Notes: a model not told the origin generated them from the letters alone. 12,853 nucleotides of DNA from an uncultured Clostridia bacterium (GCA_946004305.1 CAMFZJ010000025.1:1-12853), one strand, 5' to 3'. Positions 1 to 6,221 are shown, counted from the stretch's first letter. Program-made: numbers and translations.

Positions 1-43
1 TTCCTCTACGTCTCGTGGGCTCGGAGATGTGTATAAGAGACAG
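1..43. other. Illumina Nextera adapter left on contig end (artefact)
   Basis: Bases 10-43 match the 34-base Nextera read-2 transposase adapter, ending in the 19-base mosaic end AGATGTGTATAAGAGACAG. Bases 2-9 (TCCTCTAC) match the Nextera i7 index N712 as it appears in the adapter strand, and base 1 fits the last base of the flow-cell primer. This is library-construction sequence, not genome. An apparent reading frame running out of it (peptide MCIRDS) is spurious. Genomic sequence begins at about base 44. The index assignment is from memory of the published adapter set. Confidence 0.97.
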
Positions 44-71
44 TTATTTATTTGTTAGTTATTTAATGCTG

Positions 72-677
72 TCAGTCGCAGTTTGCAACCTGTACCATAG
101 CGTGGCGAATAATTCTGTCGCCGATTTTATATCCCTTTTGGAATACTGCCGATATTTTATTTTCTCCAAAATCCTCGCTTTCAATCTTGCCGATTGCGTT
201 GTGAAGATTAGGGTCAAAATCATCATTAACTTCACAGAAAGCCTGAACCTTAAGCTTGTCAAGGGACTTTTTAAGCTGATTTCCTATAAGCTCAATGCCC
301 TTCTTGTATTCCTCAGGAACATCCTGCATATTCTGCAAAGCCATTGTAAGACTGTCTGCTACAGGGAGCAACTCCTCGACCGCCTTTGCCGTTGCGTCAT
401 CATAAATGCTTAGCTTTTCGGCAGATGTACGCTTGCGGTAATTGTCATACTCAGCCATTAGCCTCAGTCGGCTGTCTTTTTCCTTTTCAAAAGCAGCCTC
501 AAGCTCCTCTATTCTTTCATCTTTCTTATCCTTTTTAGGCTTTTTCTTTTCTTTTTTAGAAGGCTTTTCTTCCTTTACAGGCTCCTGCTTAGTCCGCTCT
601 GTTTGTTCAGCAGGCTCAACCTGTTCAGTCTGTTCGGAAGCTTCCAGGGCTTCTTCTCTTTTCTTTTCGTCACTCAT
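72..677 (-). CDS. grpE: GrpE, nucleotide exchange factor for DnaK
   Basis: GrpE is the cytoplasmic dimeric co-chaperone that drives ADP release from DnaK in the heat-shock refolding cycle. The 201-residue product has a low-complexity Glu/Lys-rich N-terminus (about 1-55), a predicted long helix or coiled coil (about 53-100, including EYDNYRKRTSAEK) and a C-terminal beta domain ending in the family signature GYKIGDRIIRHAMVQV (about 182-197). Length is normal for Firmicutes. The ATG at 675-677 is preceded by an AAAGGATG ribosome binding site. It lies 14 bases after hrcA on the same strand, so it is almost certainly cotranscribed from the CIRCE-controlled promoter. The usual next gene, dnaK, is not present because the contig ends 28 bases after the stop codon. 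The acidic/basic N-terminus is longer than in many relatives but typical of clostridia. Confidence 0.97.
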   Translation of the reverse strand: MSDEKKREEALEASEQTEQVEPAEQTERTKQEPVKEEKPSKKEKKKPKKDKKDERIEELEAAFEKEKDSRLRLMAEYDNYRKRTSAEKLSIYDDATAKAVEELLPVADSLTMALQNMQDVPEEYKKGIELIGNQLKKSLDKLKVQAFCEVNDDFDPNLHNAIGKIESEDFGENKISAVFQKGYKIGDRIIRHAMVQVANCD

Positions 678-691
678 ATTATCATCCTTTC

Positions 692-1726
692 TTAATGGCC
701 TGTGCTGATTATTTCATCTATAAGCTCGCCTGTGATTTTTGCTGTATACTCAAGTATTGAAACTGCAAGAGCATAGTTAAATCTTAAGGGAGCTATCAAC
801 GCCACTGCACCGGCAGGTTGATTTCCGATTTCATATCCGGTTGTAATCAGAGAGCTTTGCTTTAGCTCCATCGGAGCGTTCTCTCTGCCTATATATATGT
901 GTGTACCTTCGGGAGCGTTTTGCAGCAACTTTGACCTGTTGCTGTTATCTGACAAATACTCAAAGGCATTTCTTGATGAAATAAAGTCCATATCAGTATT
1001 ATACAAAAGCTTTGTTCCGCCGCAAAGATAAGCGTTGACCTGAGCGGCCTCCCTGCAAACCTCCATAACCGCCACAAGCATATCCGGCATAAGCAGGGAA
1101 AGCTCACCGAAAGACGCGGCAAAGGTCTGAATAAAAGGCTGATTGACAGTGCTTAAAGGCTCTCCTGCCAGTCTTTCGTTTAATGCTCTGTCGAAAACAT
1201 TGAGCATTGGGGGCGTTATGTCAAAATCACATCTGAACAATCTGCTTTTAACCATTCCTGACGAGGTTATAAGCACCACCATTGAAGTGTAACGTCCTGT
1301 CTGTACAAACTTAATCTGATGAACTCTTACGTCTTCTCCCCAGGGAGTAGTGGCTACAGAAGCTGTGTTAGTAAGCTCTGAAACTATGGCGGAAGCAGTT
1401 TTTAAAATATGCTCCGGAGCGTCTGAGGAGGATTGCAGACGGTTTTCGATATACTGTCGTACATTCTCCCCAACAGGCTTCTTCTCCATAAGGTTATCAA
1501 CGTAGTACCTGTAACCAAGCTCTGAGGGAACACGCCCTGCGGAAGTATGGGGCTGTAAAAGCAAGCCTCTGTTTGTCAGGTCTGCAAGCTCGTTGCGGAT
1601 AGTTGCGGAGCTTACGTTAAAGCCCTCAGTATGCTCTAAAGCCTTTGAGCCTACCGGTTCGCCGGTAGCAATATAGCTTTCAATAACAGCAGCGAGAATT
1701 TGTTGCTTTCTTAAAGCAATATCCAT
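692..1726 (-). CDS. hrcA: HrcA, heat-inducible transcription repressor
   Basis: HrcA represses the class I heat-shock operons by binding CIRCE; GroE chaperonin helps keep it active. The 344-residue product shows the family's N-terminal winged helix (residues 1 to about 75): the opening RKQQILAAVIESYIATGEPV, the recognition-helix segment SSATIRNELADL (39-50), then PHTSAGRVPSELGYRYYVD (59-77). The remainder fits the GAF-like dimerisation domain. The ATG at 1724-1726 has a GAGG ribosome binding site 7 bases upstream. The gene is first in an operon with grpE, and a perfect CIRCE lies 48 bases upstream, indicating autoregulation. Gene order hrcA-grpE is the classic Firmicutes arrangement. Confidence 0.97.
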   Translation of the reverse strand: MDIALRKQQILAAVIESYIATGEPVGSKALEHTEGFNVSSATIRNELADLTNRGLLLQPHTSAGRVPSELGYRYYVDNLMEKKPVGENVRQYIENRLQSSSDAPEHILKTASAIVSELTNTASVATTPWGEDVRVHQIKFVQTGRYTSMVVLITSSGMVKSRLFRCDFDITPPMLNVFDRALNERLAGEPLSTVNQPFIQTFAASFGELSLLMPDMLVAVMEVCREAAQVNAYLCGGTKLLYNTDMDFISSRNAFEYLSDNSNRSKLLQNAPEGTHIYIGRENAPMELKQSSLITTGYEIGNQPAGAVALIAPLRFNYALAVSILEYTAKITGELIDEIISTGH

Positions 1727-1774
1727 ATTGTCGCCTCAATATTCAACAAAAGTTGAACTGTCTGTTTTTGTTAA

Positions 1775-1801
1775 TTAGCACTCTCAAGTGTCGAGTGCTA
1801 A
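1775..1801 (-). promoter_or_regulatory. CIRCE operator (HrcA binding site)
   Basis: Exact consensus TTAGCACTC-N9-GAGTGCTAA. The arms extend symmetrically by two more bases each side (AATTAGCACTC ... GAGTGCTAATT, 1773-1803). It lies just downstream of the predicted hrcA -10 box, where bound HrcA would block transcription. Confidence 0.98.
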
Positions 1802-1814
1802 TTTCTATATTTAT

Positions 1815-1843
1815 AATTTAGCATTAAAGTCAGGAAAAGTCAA
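1815..1843 (-). promoter_or_regulatory. Predicted sigma-A promoter of hrcA-grpE
   Basis: On the minus strand, TTGACT (1838-1843), a 17-base spacer and TAAATT (1815-1820). The predicted start point, near 1808, falls just before the CIRCE element. The -10 box matches consensus at four of six positions, so the -35 and the CIRCE context carry the call. Confidence 0.7.
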
Positions 1844-1966
1844 TACATCTTTTATACTTTTTTCAAAAATTTTTAAAAACCGCATATTTATAGGCTTTTT
1901 GGTATATGAACAAATTTTGATTTTTGTGCTTTTGAGTAAATTCTTCAGGATTTTAAGCTAAGTCGG

Positions 1967-1995
1967 TTGACTTTGCCCCTTTGAGAAATTATAAT
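1967..1995 (+). promoter_or_regulatory. Near-consensus sigma-A promoter
   Basis: TTGACT (1967-1972), 17-base spacer, TATAAT (1990-1995). The expected start point is near 2002, upstream of the small membrane protein gene at 2087. A second TATAAT at 2026-2031 lacks a convincing -35. Confidence 0.82.
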
Positions 1996-2086
1996 TATTC
2001 AGGACAACGCTTATGAAATAATGGTTATAATATAGTTTTTTACCATTGAGATATTTTATTACAAAAATTGTAAACAGGAGTAAAAT

Positions 2087-2353
2087 ATGGATTATCTAAA
2101 CATTATTTATATAGCCCTGTGGGGCATAATCGCCCTGTATCTATTTATAAGGGCACACAAAATCAGCAAAATACTTTACCTTGCAGGAGTGTTTTTTCTG
2201 TTTTTGTTTGGCTGGTCTTTAGCAAATCAACTTTTGGAAGTTGACCTTTTTGCAGGTGTGTACAACATCATCTTCCGCTGTATTGCGGTAGTATTTTTAG
2301 TTTTAATCCTTGTAATCTACCTGTTACTGAAAAAATCCTCAAACAATAAATAA
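2087..2353 (+). CDS. Small three-helix membrane protein, unknown function
   Basis: An 88-residue, strongly hydrophobic product with three predicted transmembrane helices, about residues 4-22, 29-49 and 61-82. There is a short basic loop (RAHKISK) between the first two and a lysine-rich C-terminus (KKSSNNK). By the positive-inside rule this tail and the first loop should be cytoplasmic. The ATG is supported by a good AGGAG site 6 bases upstream, and a near-consensus promoter lies 92 bases before the start. No family was recognised. It precedes the YtaF/MntP-like gene on the same strand, and no terminator is seen between them, so cotranscription is possible. A role cannot be assigned. Confidence 0.8.
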   Translation: MDYLNIIYIALWGIIALYLFIRAHKISKILYLAGVFFLFLFGWSLANQLLEVDLFAGVYNIIFRCIAVVFLVLILVIYLLLKKSSNNK

Positions 2354-2402
2354 TCACAAGCTCTCACCTCTCTGAATAATATGGCATTACAATAGTATGT
2401 CA

Positions 2403-2430
2403 CAGGGTTTATCCCTGCATATTCAGGGAG
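2403..2430 (+). promoter_or_regulatory. Leader with two mutually exclusive short hairpins covering the ribosome binding site
   Basis: CAGGG (2403-2407) can pair with CCCTG (2413-2417) across a 5-base loop. The same CCCTG can instead pair with CAGGG (2424-2428) across 6 bases, which would sequester the AGGGAG site for the TTG start at 2439. This is an anti-SD/anti-anti-SD arrangement. Stems are only five base pairs, so regulation is a guess. Confidence 0.35.
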
Positions 2431-2438
2431 TTTTTATT

Positions 2439-2996
2439 TTGGAATTATTAACAGGTATATTATTTTGCTGCTCGGTAAGCTTTGACGGCTTCACTATAGG
2501 CTGCAGCTACGGACTCAGAAATTTTAAGTCTTCTTTCTATACAAATGTAATTATGGCGCTTGTGTCCGCAGCTTTTACCGCATTGGCTTTGTTTTGCGGA
2601 AAGCTTATTTTACTGTTTGTTTCTCCGGATGTAGGCACATATCTTGGTACAGGCTTTTTGCTTTTACTGGGAATATATACAATGGCAAGTGGATTTTCTG
2701 CAAAAGAGGCAAAGAATTGTGTTCAGGTTTCCAGAAAAATCAATTTTAAGGAAAGTCTTTTTATGGCAATCGCCGTATCTATAGACGCTTTCAGCGCCGG
2801 AATCGGATATGGAGTATCCGGCCATTCCTCAATGCTGATACCCTTAGGTGTAGGATTTTTTCACGCTCTGTTTCTTTCCCTGGGTATAGTAATCTCCAGA
2901 AAAACAATTAATAATTTTTGTTTTTCAAAAAGGTTTTTATCCCTTTTATCGGGAATAATTATTATAGCCGTAGGACTTTCACGGCTATTTTTATAA
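2439..2996 (+). CDS. YtaF/MntP-like polytopic membrane protein
   Basis: An integral membrane protein of about 185 residues with roughly six transmembrane helices in two related halves. Each half carries an acidic repeat motif, SFDGFTIGCSYG near the start and SIDAFSAGIGYG in the middle, as in the sporulation protein YtaF and the manganese exporter MntP, which share a LysE-like fold. The conserved Asp in each motif suggests cation transport, but the substrate is not known, and YtaF-type members have no settled function. I prefer a TTG start at 2439, because AGGGAG (2425-2430) sits 8 bases upstream. An in-frame ATG at 2397 would add 14 residues but has no ribosome binding site. The 3' end of the gene forms a terminator hairpin that includes the final codons. 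Confidence 0.75.
   Translation: MELLTGILFCCSVSFDGFTIGCSYGLRNFKSSFYTNVIMALVSAAFTALALFCGKLILLFVSPDVGTYLGTGFLLLLGIYTMASGFSAKEAKNCVQVSRKINFKESLFMAIAVSIDAFSAGIGYGVSGHSSMLIPLGVGFFHALFLSLGIVISRKTINNFCFSKRFLSLLSGIIIIAVGLSRLFL
2964..2996 (+). terminator. Intrinsic terminator overlapping the end of the YtaF-like gene
   Basis: An 8-base-pair stem, ATAGCCGT (2964-2971) with ACGGCTAT (2981-2988), and a 9-base loop, followed by a T run to 2992 and the TAA stop. It lies wholly within coding sequence. Confidence 0.65.
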
Positions 2997-3013
2997 TTCA
3001 GTTTAAGTAAAAG

Positions 3014-3027
3014 CACAATATATTGTG
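3014..3027. repeat. 14-base perfect palindrome upstream of rpsT
   Basis: CACAATATATTGTG is a perfect inverted repeat between the end of the YtaF-like gene and the rpsT promoter, about 60 bases before the rpsT -35. It resembles a dimeric regulator operator in form, but no known site was recognised. A second inverted repeat, GTGAG (3028-3032) and CTCAC (3044-3048), follows it. Confidence 0.35.
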
Positions 3028-3085
3028 GTGAGCAGACAAATTTCTCACTAATTAAAAAATTTTTCCTTAAATTTAGCTAAAACTC

Positions 3086-3114
3086 TTGCATTTTTCAAAT
3101 AAAAATGTTATTAT
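3086..3114 (+). promoter_or_regulatory. rpsT promoter
   Basis: TTGCAT (3086-3091), 17-base spacer, TATTAT (3109-3114). The start point would be near 3121, giving a leader of about 43 bases before the rpsT ATG. Confidence 0.75.
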
Positions 3115-3163
3115 CATTTGTACACGACTATCAATTTTACCTAATTTTTAAGGAGGTGGGACA

Positions 3164-3424
3164 ATGCCTAACATTAAATCAGCAAAAAAGCGTGTTAAGG
3201 TTATTGCTACAAAAACTGCTCACAACAAAGAAATCAAATCTGCTCTTAAGACTTCTATTAAGAAGGCTTATCTTGCTATCGAGAACAACGCTGACAATAA
3301 GGCTGAGGCAGTAAGTCTTGCTGTAAAGAAAATTGACCAGGCTGCAGCTAAGGGAATTATGCACAAGAACAAAGCGTCCAGAAGCAAGGCTAATCTTGCT
3401 AAGCGTCTTAACGCTTCTGCATAA
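3164..3424 (+). CDS. rpsT: 30S ribosomal protein S20
   Basis: S20 is a primary 16S rRNA-binding protein of the small subunit. The 86-residue, lysine/alanine-rich product matches the family in opening (MPNIKSAKKRVKV), in the middle (KAEAVSLAVKKIDQAAAKGIMHKNKASRSKANLAKRLN) and in length. The middle and C-terminal segment carries the conserved rRNA-contacting basic residues. A strong AAGGAGGTGG ribosome binding site precedes the ATG, as expected for a highly expressed gene. It is a one-gene transcription unit, with its own promoter at 3086-3114 and a strong terminator at 3456-3486. Confidence 0.97.
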   Translation: MPNIKSAKKRVKVIATKTAHNKEIKSALKTSIKKAYLAIENNADNKAEAVSLAVKKIDQAAAKGIMHKNKASRSKANLAKRLNASA

Positions 3425-3455
3425 TCATCTGCGTAATATTGAGCAAATAATAGTT

Positions 3456-3486
3456 AAAAGCAGGACATTATGCCCTGCTTTTTTTT
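3456..3486 (+). terminator. rpsT terminator
   Basis: Stem AAAAGCAGG (3456-3464) with CCTGCTTTT (3474-3482), a 9-base loop and a run of eight T (3479-3486). It lies about 30 bases after the rpsT stop. Confidence 0.92.
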
Positions 3487-3498
3487 CTTAATAATATA

Positions 3499-3529
3499 TT
3501 GACTTTTTCATAAAAACTGTTATTATAAT
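3499..3529 (+). promoter_or_regulatory. Promoter of the 52-residue protein gene
   Basis: TTGACT at 3499-3504 is followed by two possible -10 boxes: TATTAT at 3521-3526 (16-base spacer) or TATAAT at 3524-3529 (19-base spacer). Confidence 0.65.
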
Positions 3530-3572
3530 TATAGAAGTCTTTGGTTATCATTATTAATATCGGGAGGTTTTT

Positions 3573-3731
3573 ATGAATAATAATAAAAAGAGCAGTTTAG
3601 GTTGGATTATCGCAATTATTTCTTTTGTTGCCGCTGCAAGCGCAGCTTTGACAGCTTTCTTGGTTGTAAGAGAAAAGAAGAAAAAAGATGACGAAGAATT
3701 AATGGATTACTTGGATTGTTCAATTGAATAA
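3573..3731 (+). CDS. 52-residue single-pass membrane protein, unknown function
   Basis: A short gene with every sign of being real: a promoter upstream (3499-3529), a GGGAGG ribosome binding site (the Gs and As of CGGGAGG just before the ATG), and a near-perfect terminator 15 bases after the stop. The product starts MNNNKKSSLG. It then has one hydrophobic helix (about residues 10-32, WIIAIISFVAAASAALTAFL), a highly charged segment REKKKKDDEE (33-42) and an acidic tail ending DYLDCSIE. The basic cluster after the helix suggests the C-terminus is cytoplasmic. Small Ala-rich helices of this type occur in many clostridial genomes, but I recognise no named family. It is transcribed alone, between rpsT and the convergent sensor kinase gene. 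Confidence 0.82.
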   Translation: MNNNKKSSLGWIIAIISFVAAASAALTAFLVVREKKKKDDEELMDYLDCSIE

Positions 3732-3746
3732 TTACGGAAAATTTTT

Positions 3747-3776
3747 GGGCTGTATCAATGATACAGCCCGTTTTTT
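3747..3776 (+). terminator. Strong terminator after the 52-residue protein gene
   Basis: A perfect 10-base-pair stem, GGGCTGTATC (3747-3756) with GATACAGCCC (3760-3769), a 3-base loop, then G and six T. On the minus strand the stem is followed by AAAAATTTT, so it is a poor candidate for terminating the convergent kinase gene. Confidence 0.95.
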
Positions 3777-3818
3777 GTTTGATGGATAATTCAACTGATT
3801 AAGTGTTTTTGTCCTTAA

Positions 3819-5396
3819 TTACTGCTGTTTCGGTTTTTGCAAAGGAAAAGTCGCTTTGCAAGGTAACTCAAACCAGAAGGTTGAGCCGCTGCCCGGCTTA
3901 CTTTTAACTCCATATTTTGCCCTGTGCAAATCAAGTATTCTCTTAACAATGGATAATCCCAAGCCTGTTCCGATAACCCCTCGCTTATGAACCTTGTCAA
4001 CCTTGTAGTATCTGTCCCATATATCGCTTAGCTTATCCTCAGGAATACCCTCGCCGTGGTCGGTTACCTCAACTCTTACCTTACCCATACTTACTTTCTG
4101 AGTAACGATAACCTTTTTATCCTCTCCGCAATGGTTTACTGCATTGTTGATAAAATTGTAAATTACCTGACCGATTTTAATTTCATCAGCAAAAACAATG
4201 GCGTTTTTGTCTGCTATAAACTGAATGTCGTAGCCTTCCTGTTCTCTTAGCTTTCCGTAACGCTTGAATATTTCATTAATTGAATCGGTAAGGCTGTACT
4301 GCACAGGCTCCAGCTCCATAGCTCCTGATTTCAGCTTTGATAAATCCAGCATATCATTTACAAGACTTGTAAGCCTGTTTGCCTCGTCAATTACAACCTG
4401 AATATTCTCAGGAGTATTTTCACCGGGCAAATCACGCATAACCTCTCCGTAACCGGTTATCATTGTGAGAGGTGTACGCAAATCGTGGGAAATATTTGCA
4501 ATAAGCTCCTGCTGTAACCTCTCAACTCTCTTTAGCTCCTGACGTGTCAGGTTAAGAGTGTCGCTAAGCTCCTTAACCTCAAGATATCCGCTTCCGGTAA
4601 ACTCAATATCATAGTTTTGTCGTGCAAGCTCCTTGACAGCTGTATTGATTTCACCAAGAGGTTTTGAAATATGTCTTGAAACTACGAAAGCTAAGACAAT
4701 TGACAGTATTACAAATATTACGCTTACTATAGTAAGCTGTACTCTCAAAGTGTTAACAACAGCGTTTACAGGAGTAATCATTGCACTGATAAGCAAAAAA
4801 CATTCGTTATCCTCATCCAGGTTCATAATCTCTGCATAAACCATATTTGCAATATTAGACCTGGTTTTTGGTGTTTGTCTTTGATTTATGTCAATTTCAA
4901 AGCCTGCCACCTCGTCATCACTTGAGCCAATAGTTTTGTAGGAAATAATTTTATGCCGGCTTTCGTCAGAAAAGGGTGCTGTAGTAATATATTTTCCGCC
5001 GTTTTTATAGGCAAGTCTGTAGTAATCATAAGCCTTGTGCATAGCCATTTCAGAACGTCCCGTAGGGTTATTATAGTCGCTTGCATACTGCTGTACCATA
5101 ATTGCCTCTGTGGAGTTGTAAACATACACGCTCATTTCATTTTCTTTTGACAGATAATTTATAGTGTCTGTAGTGTCATTTCCGTTTTTTATGCTTGCAG
5201 AAATTGTGGCGGCGCAGTTTTTAACCTGATTTAGCTTAATTCCCGTATAGCACAGCTCCAGAAAAGCTGTCTGGAATATCCACAAACAAGCAAGCATCAC
5301 AGCAGAAAAAGCGAAAAAATAAATACTGAGCTTGTACCTTAAGGGCAGTAATGACCATTTGCTCTGCTTTTTAGTTCGCTTCAAATCTGTATCCAA
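3819..5396 (-). CDS. Membrane sensor histidine kinase
   Basis: This is the sensor partner of the OmpR-type regulator immediately upstream. The 525-residue product has a transmembrane helix (about 22-44), an extracytoplasmic domain of about 170 residues with no recognised fold, a second helix (about 218-240), a HAMP linker (about 240-292) and HisKA with the phospho-accepting His304 in ANISHDLRTPLTMITGYGE. The ATPase domain follows, with N-box NFINNAVNH (414-422), G1 DHGEGI (447-452) and G2 GTGLGLSIVK (476-485). It should autophosphorylate and pass phosphate to the regulator; the signal is unknown. The longest frame begins at TTG 5396, directly abutting a GAGGAG sequence, which is too close. 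TTG 5384, about 12 bases downstream of that site, is a plausible alternative (521 residues). Both starts lie inside the 3' end of the regulator gene, implying translational coupling. Confidence 0.93.
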   Translation of the reverse strand: MDTDLKRTKKQSKWSLLPLRYKLSIYFFAFSAVMLACLWIFQTAFLELCYTGIKLNQVKNCAATISASIKNGNDTTDTINYLSKENEMSVYVYNSTEAIMVQQYASDYNNPTGRSEMAMHKAYDYYRLAYKNGGKYITTAPFSDESRHKIISYKTIGSSDDEVAGFEIDINQRQTPKTRSNIANMVYAEIMNLDEDNECFLLISAMITPVNAVVNTLRVQLTIVSVIFVILSIVLAFVVSRHISKPLGEINTAVKELARQNYDIEFTGSGYLEVKELSDTLNLTRQELKRVERLQQELIANISHDLRTPLTMITGYGEVMRDLPGENTPENIQVVIDEANRLTSLVNDMLDLSKLKSGAMELEPVQYSLTDSINEIFKRYGKLREQEGYDIQFIADKNAIVFADEIKIGQVIYNFINNAVNHCGEDKKVIVTQKVSMGKVRVEVTDHGEGIPEDKLSDIWDRYYKVDKVHKRGVIGTGLGLSIVKRILDLHRAKYGVKSKPGSGSTFWFELPCKATFPLQKPKQQ

Positions 5397-6045
5397 CTCC
5401 TCTGAGTGTAACTATGCAGTTACTGTATTCACCAAGGGATTTTCTGAGAAGCTTTATGTGGGTATCAAGAGTTCTTTCGTCACCGAAAAAGTCATAGCCC
5501 CACACTTCTGAAATCAGCTTTTCTCTTGTTAAAGCAATTCCCTTGTTTTTCACCATATAGAAGAATAAATCATATTCCTTTGGAGTCATTTCAACCCTTA
5601 CTCCGTCAACGGTAACAATTCTTGCTGAAAAATCCACATTAAGTCCCTGATAAACAAAAACATCTTTTTCTGTATTTCCGCCTGAGCTACTGCGTTTTAT
5701 TACAGCATTGACACGCATCATAAGCTCCTTTGGAGAAAAAGGCTTTACAACGTAATCGTCTGAGCCCAGCTCAAAGCCGTGGATTTTGTCATATTCCTCG
5801 CCCCGGGCAGAAAGCATAATCACAGGCGTCTGTGAGAACTTTCTGATTTCTCTGCAGGCTGAAAAGCCGTCAAGCTCAGGCATCATAACGTCCATAATAA
5901 TCAAATCGTATTGGTTATTACGGCAGACCTCAATTGCCTGCATACCGTCAACAGCTTCCTCTACCGTATGACCTTCAAATTCTGCATATTTTCTTATAAT
6001 CTGACGAATACGAAATTCATCATCTACTACTAAAAGCTTGCTCAT
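5371..6045 (-). CDS. OmpR/PhoB-family response regulator
   Basis: A two-component DNA-binding regulator of 224 residues. The receiver domain (1 to about 118) has the acidic pair in VVDDE (Asp8, Asp9), phospho-acceptor Asp52 in IIMDVMMPELDG, Ser79 in MLSARGE and Lys101 in VVKPFSP. The winged-helix effector (about 128-224) has MTPKEYDLFFYMVKNKG, the recognition-helix region RTLDTHIKLLRKSLG and the terminal GVGYRFE. The ATG at 6043-6045 has a strong GGAGGG site 7 bases upstream. The frame stays open for 42 more codons to 6171, but those lack a ribosome binding site and family similarity. The sensor kinase start overlaps the 3' end, so the pair is one operon. Its targets cannot be read from the sequence. 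Confidence 0.96.
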   Translation of the reverse strand: MSKLLVVDDEFRIRQIIRKYAEFEGHTVEEAVDGMQAIEVCRNNQYDLIIMDVMMPELDGFSACREIRKFSQTPVIMLSARGEEYDKIHGFELGSDDYVVKPFSPKELMMRVNAVIKRSSSGGNTEKDVFVYQGLNVDFSARIVTVDGVRVEMTPKEYDLFFYMVKNKGIALTREKLISEVWGYDFFGDERTLDTHIKLLRKSLGEYSNCIVTLRGVGYRFEAN

Positions 6046-6066
6046 ATAAAGCCCTCCTGCCATAGT

Positions 6067-6094
6067 ATTATCCACCAACATAGTAAATTTACAA
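6067..6094 (-). promoter_or_regulatory. Possible promoter of the two-component operon
   Basis: On the minus strand, TTGTAA (6089-6094), 16-base spacer, GATAAT (6067-6072). The resulting leader would be very short (about 15 bases). A perfect palindrome AACATATGTT (6107-6116 region) lies upstream and could be an operator, but this is weak. Confidence 0.35.
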
Positions 6095-6192
6095 TGTGAT
6101 AAACATATGTTGACTAACTTAAATTTATCTAAAATTTCCTGTACTTTATTCATAATATAACACATTAACAAAAAAATGAAAAGAAAAATCTA

Positions 6193-6221
6193 TTGATTTT
6201 AAAGAGCTGAGTAATTATAAT
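6193..6221 (+). promoter_or_regulatory. Promoter of the fumarase operon
   Basis: TTGATT (6193-6198), 17-base spacer, TATAAT (6216-6221). The predicted start is near 6228, about 27 bases before the alpha-subunit ATG. Confidence 0.78.

Larger units (their letters stand above)
1727..2086. other. Intergenic region between divergent hrcA and an 88-residue membrane protein gene
   Basis: A 360-base AT-rich gap with no credible gene. It holds the hrcA leader with CIRCE and its promoter (minus strand, up to 1843), A/T tracts around 1855-1880 with nothing else recognisable, and a near-consensus plus-strand promoter at 1967-1995. The latter would give an mRNA leader of about 85 bases before the gene at 2087. 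No riboswitch was recognised in that leader. Confidence 0.7.

Noticed and set aside
15..413. A 132-codon open frame on the plus strand at the contig start
   Set aside because: It begins inside the Nextera adapter (MGSEMCIRDS is adapter translation) and continues antisense to grpE.
2397..2438. ATG at 2397 as the start of the YtaF-like protein
   Set aside because: No ribosome binding site precedes it and the extra 14 residues show no family match; TTG 2439 has a good site.
2354..2438. yybP-ykoY (Mn2+) or other named riboswitch ahead of the YtaF/MntP-like gene
   Set aside because: The region is short and I cannot find the conserved loops of that class; only the small competing hairpins are visible.
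6046..6171. Upstream extension of the response regulator by 42 residues
   Set aside because: The extension lacks a ribosome binding site and does not match receiver domains, which begin at MSKLLVVDD.
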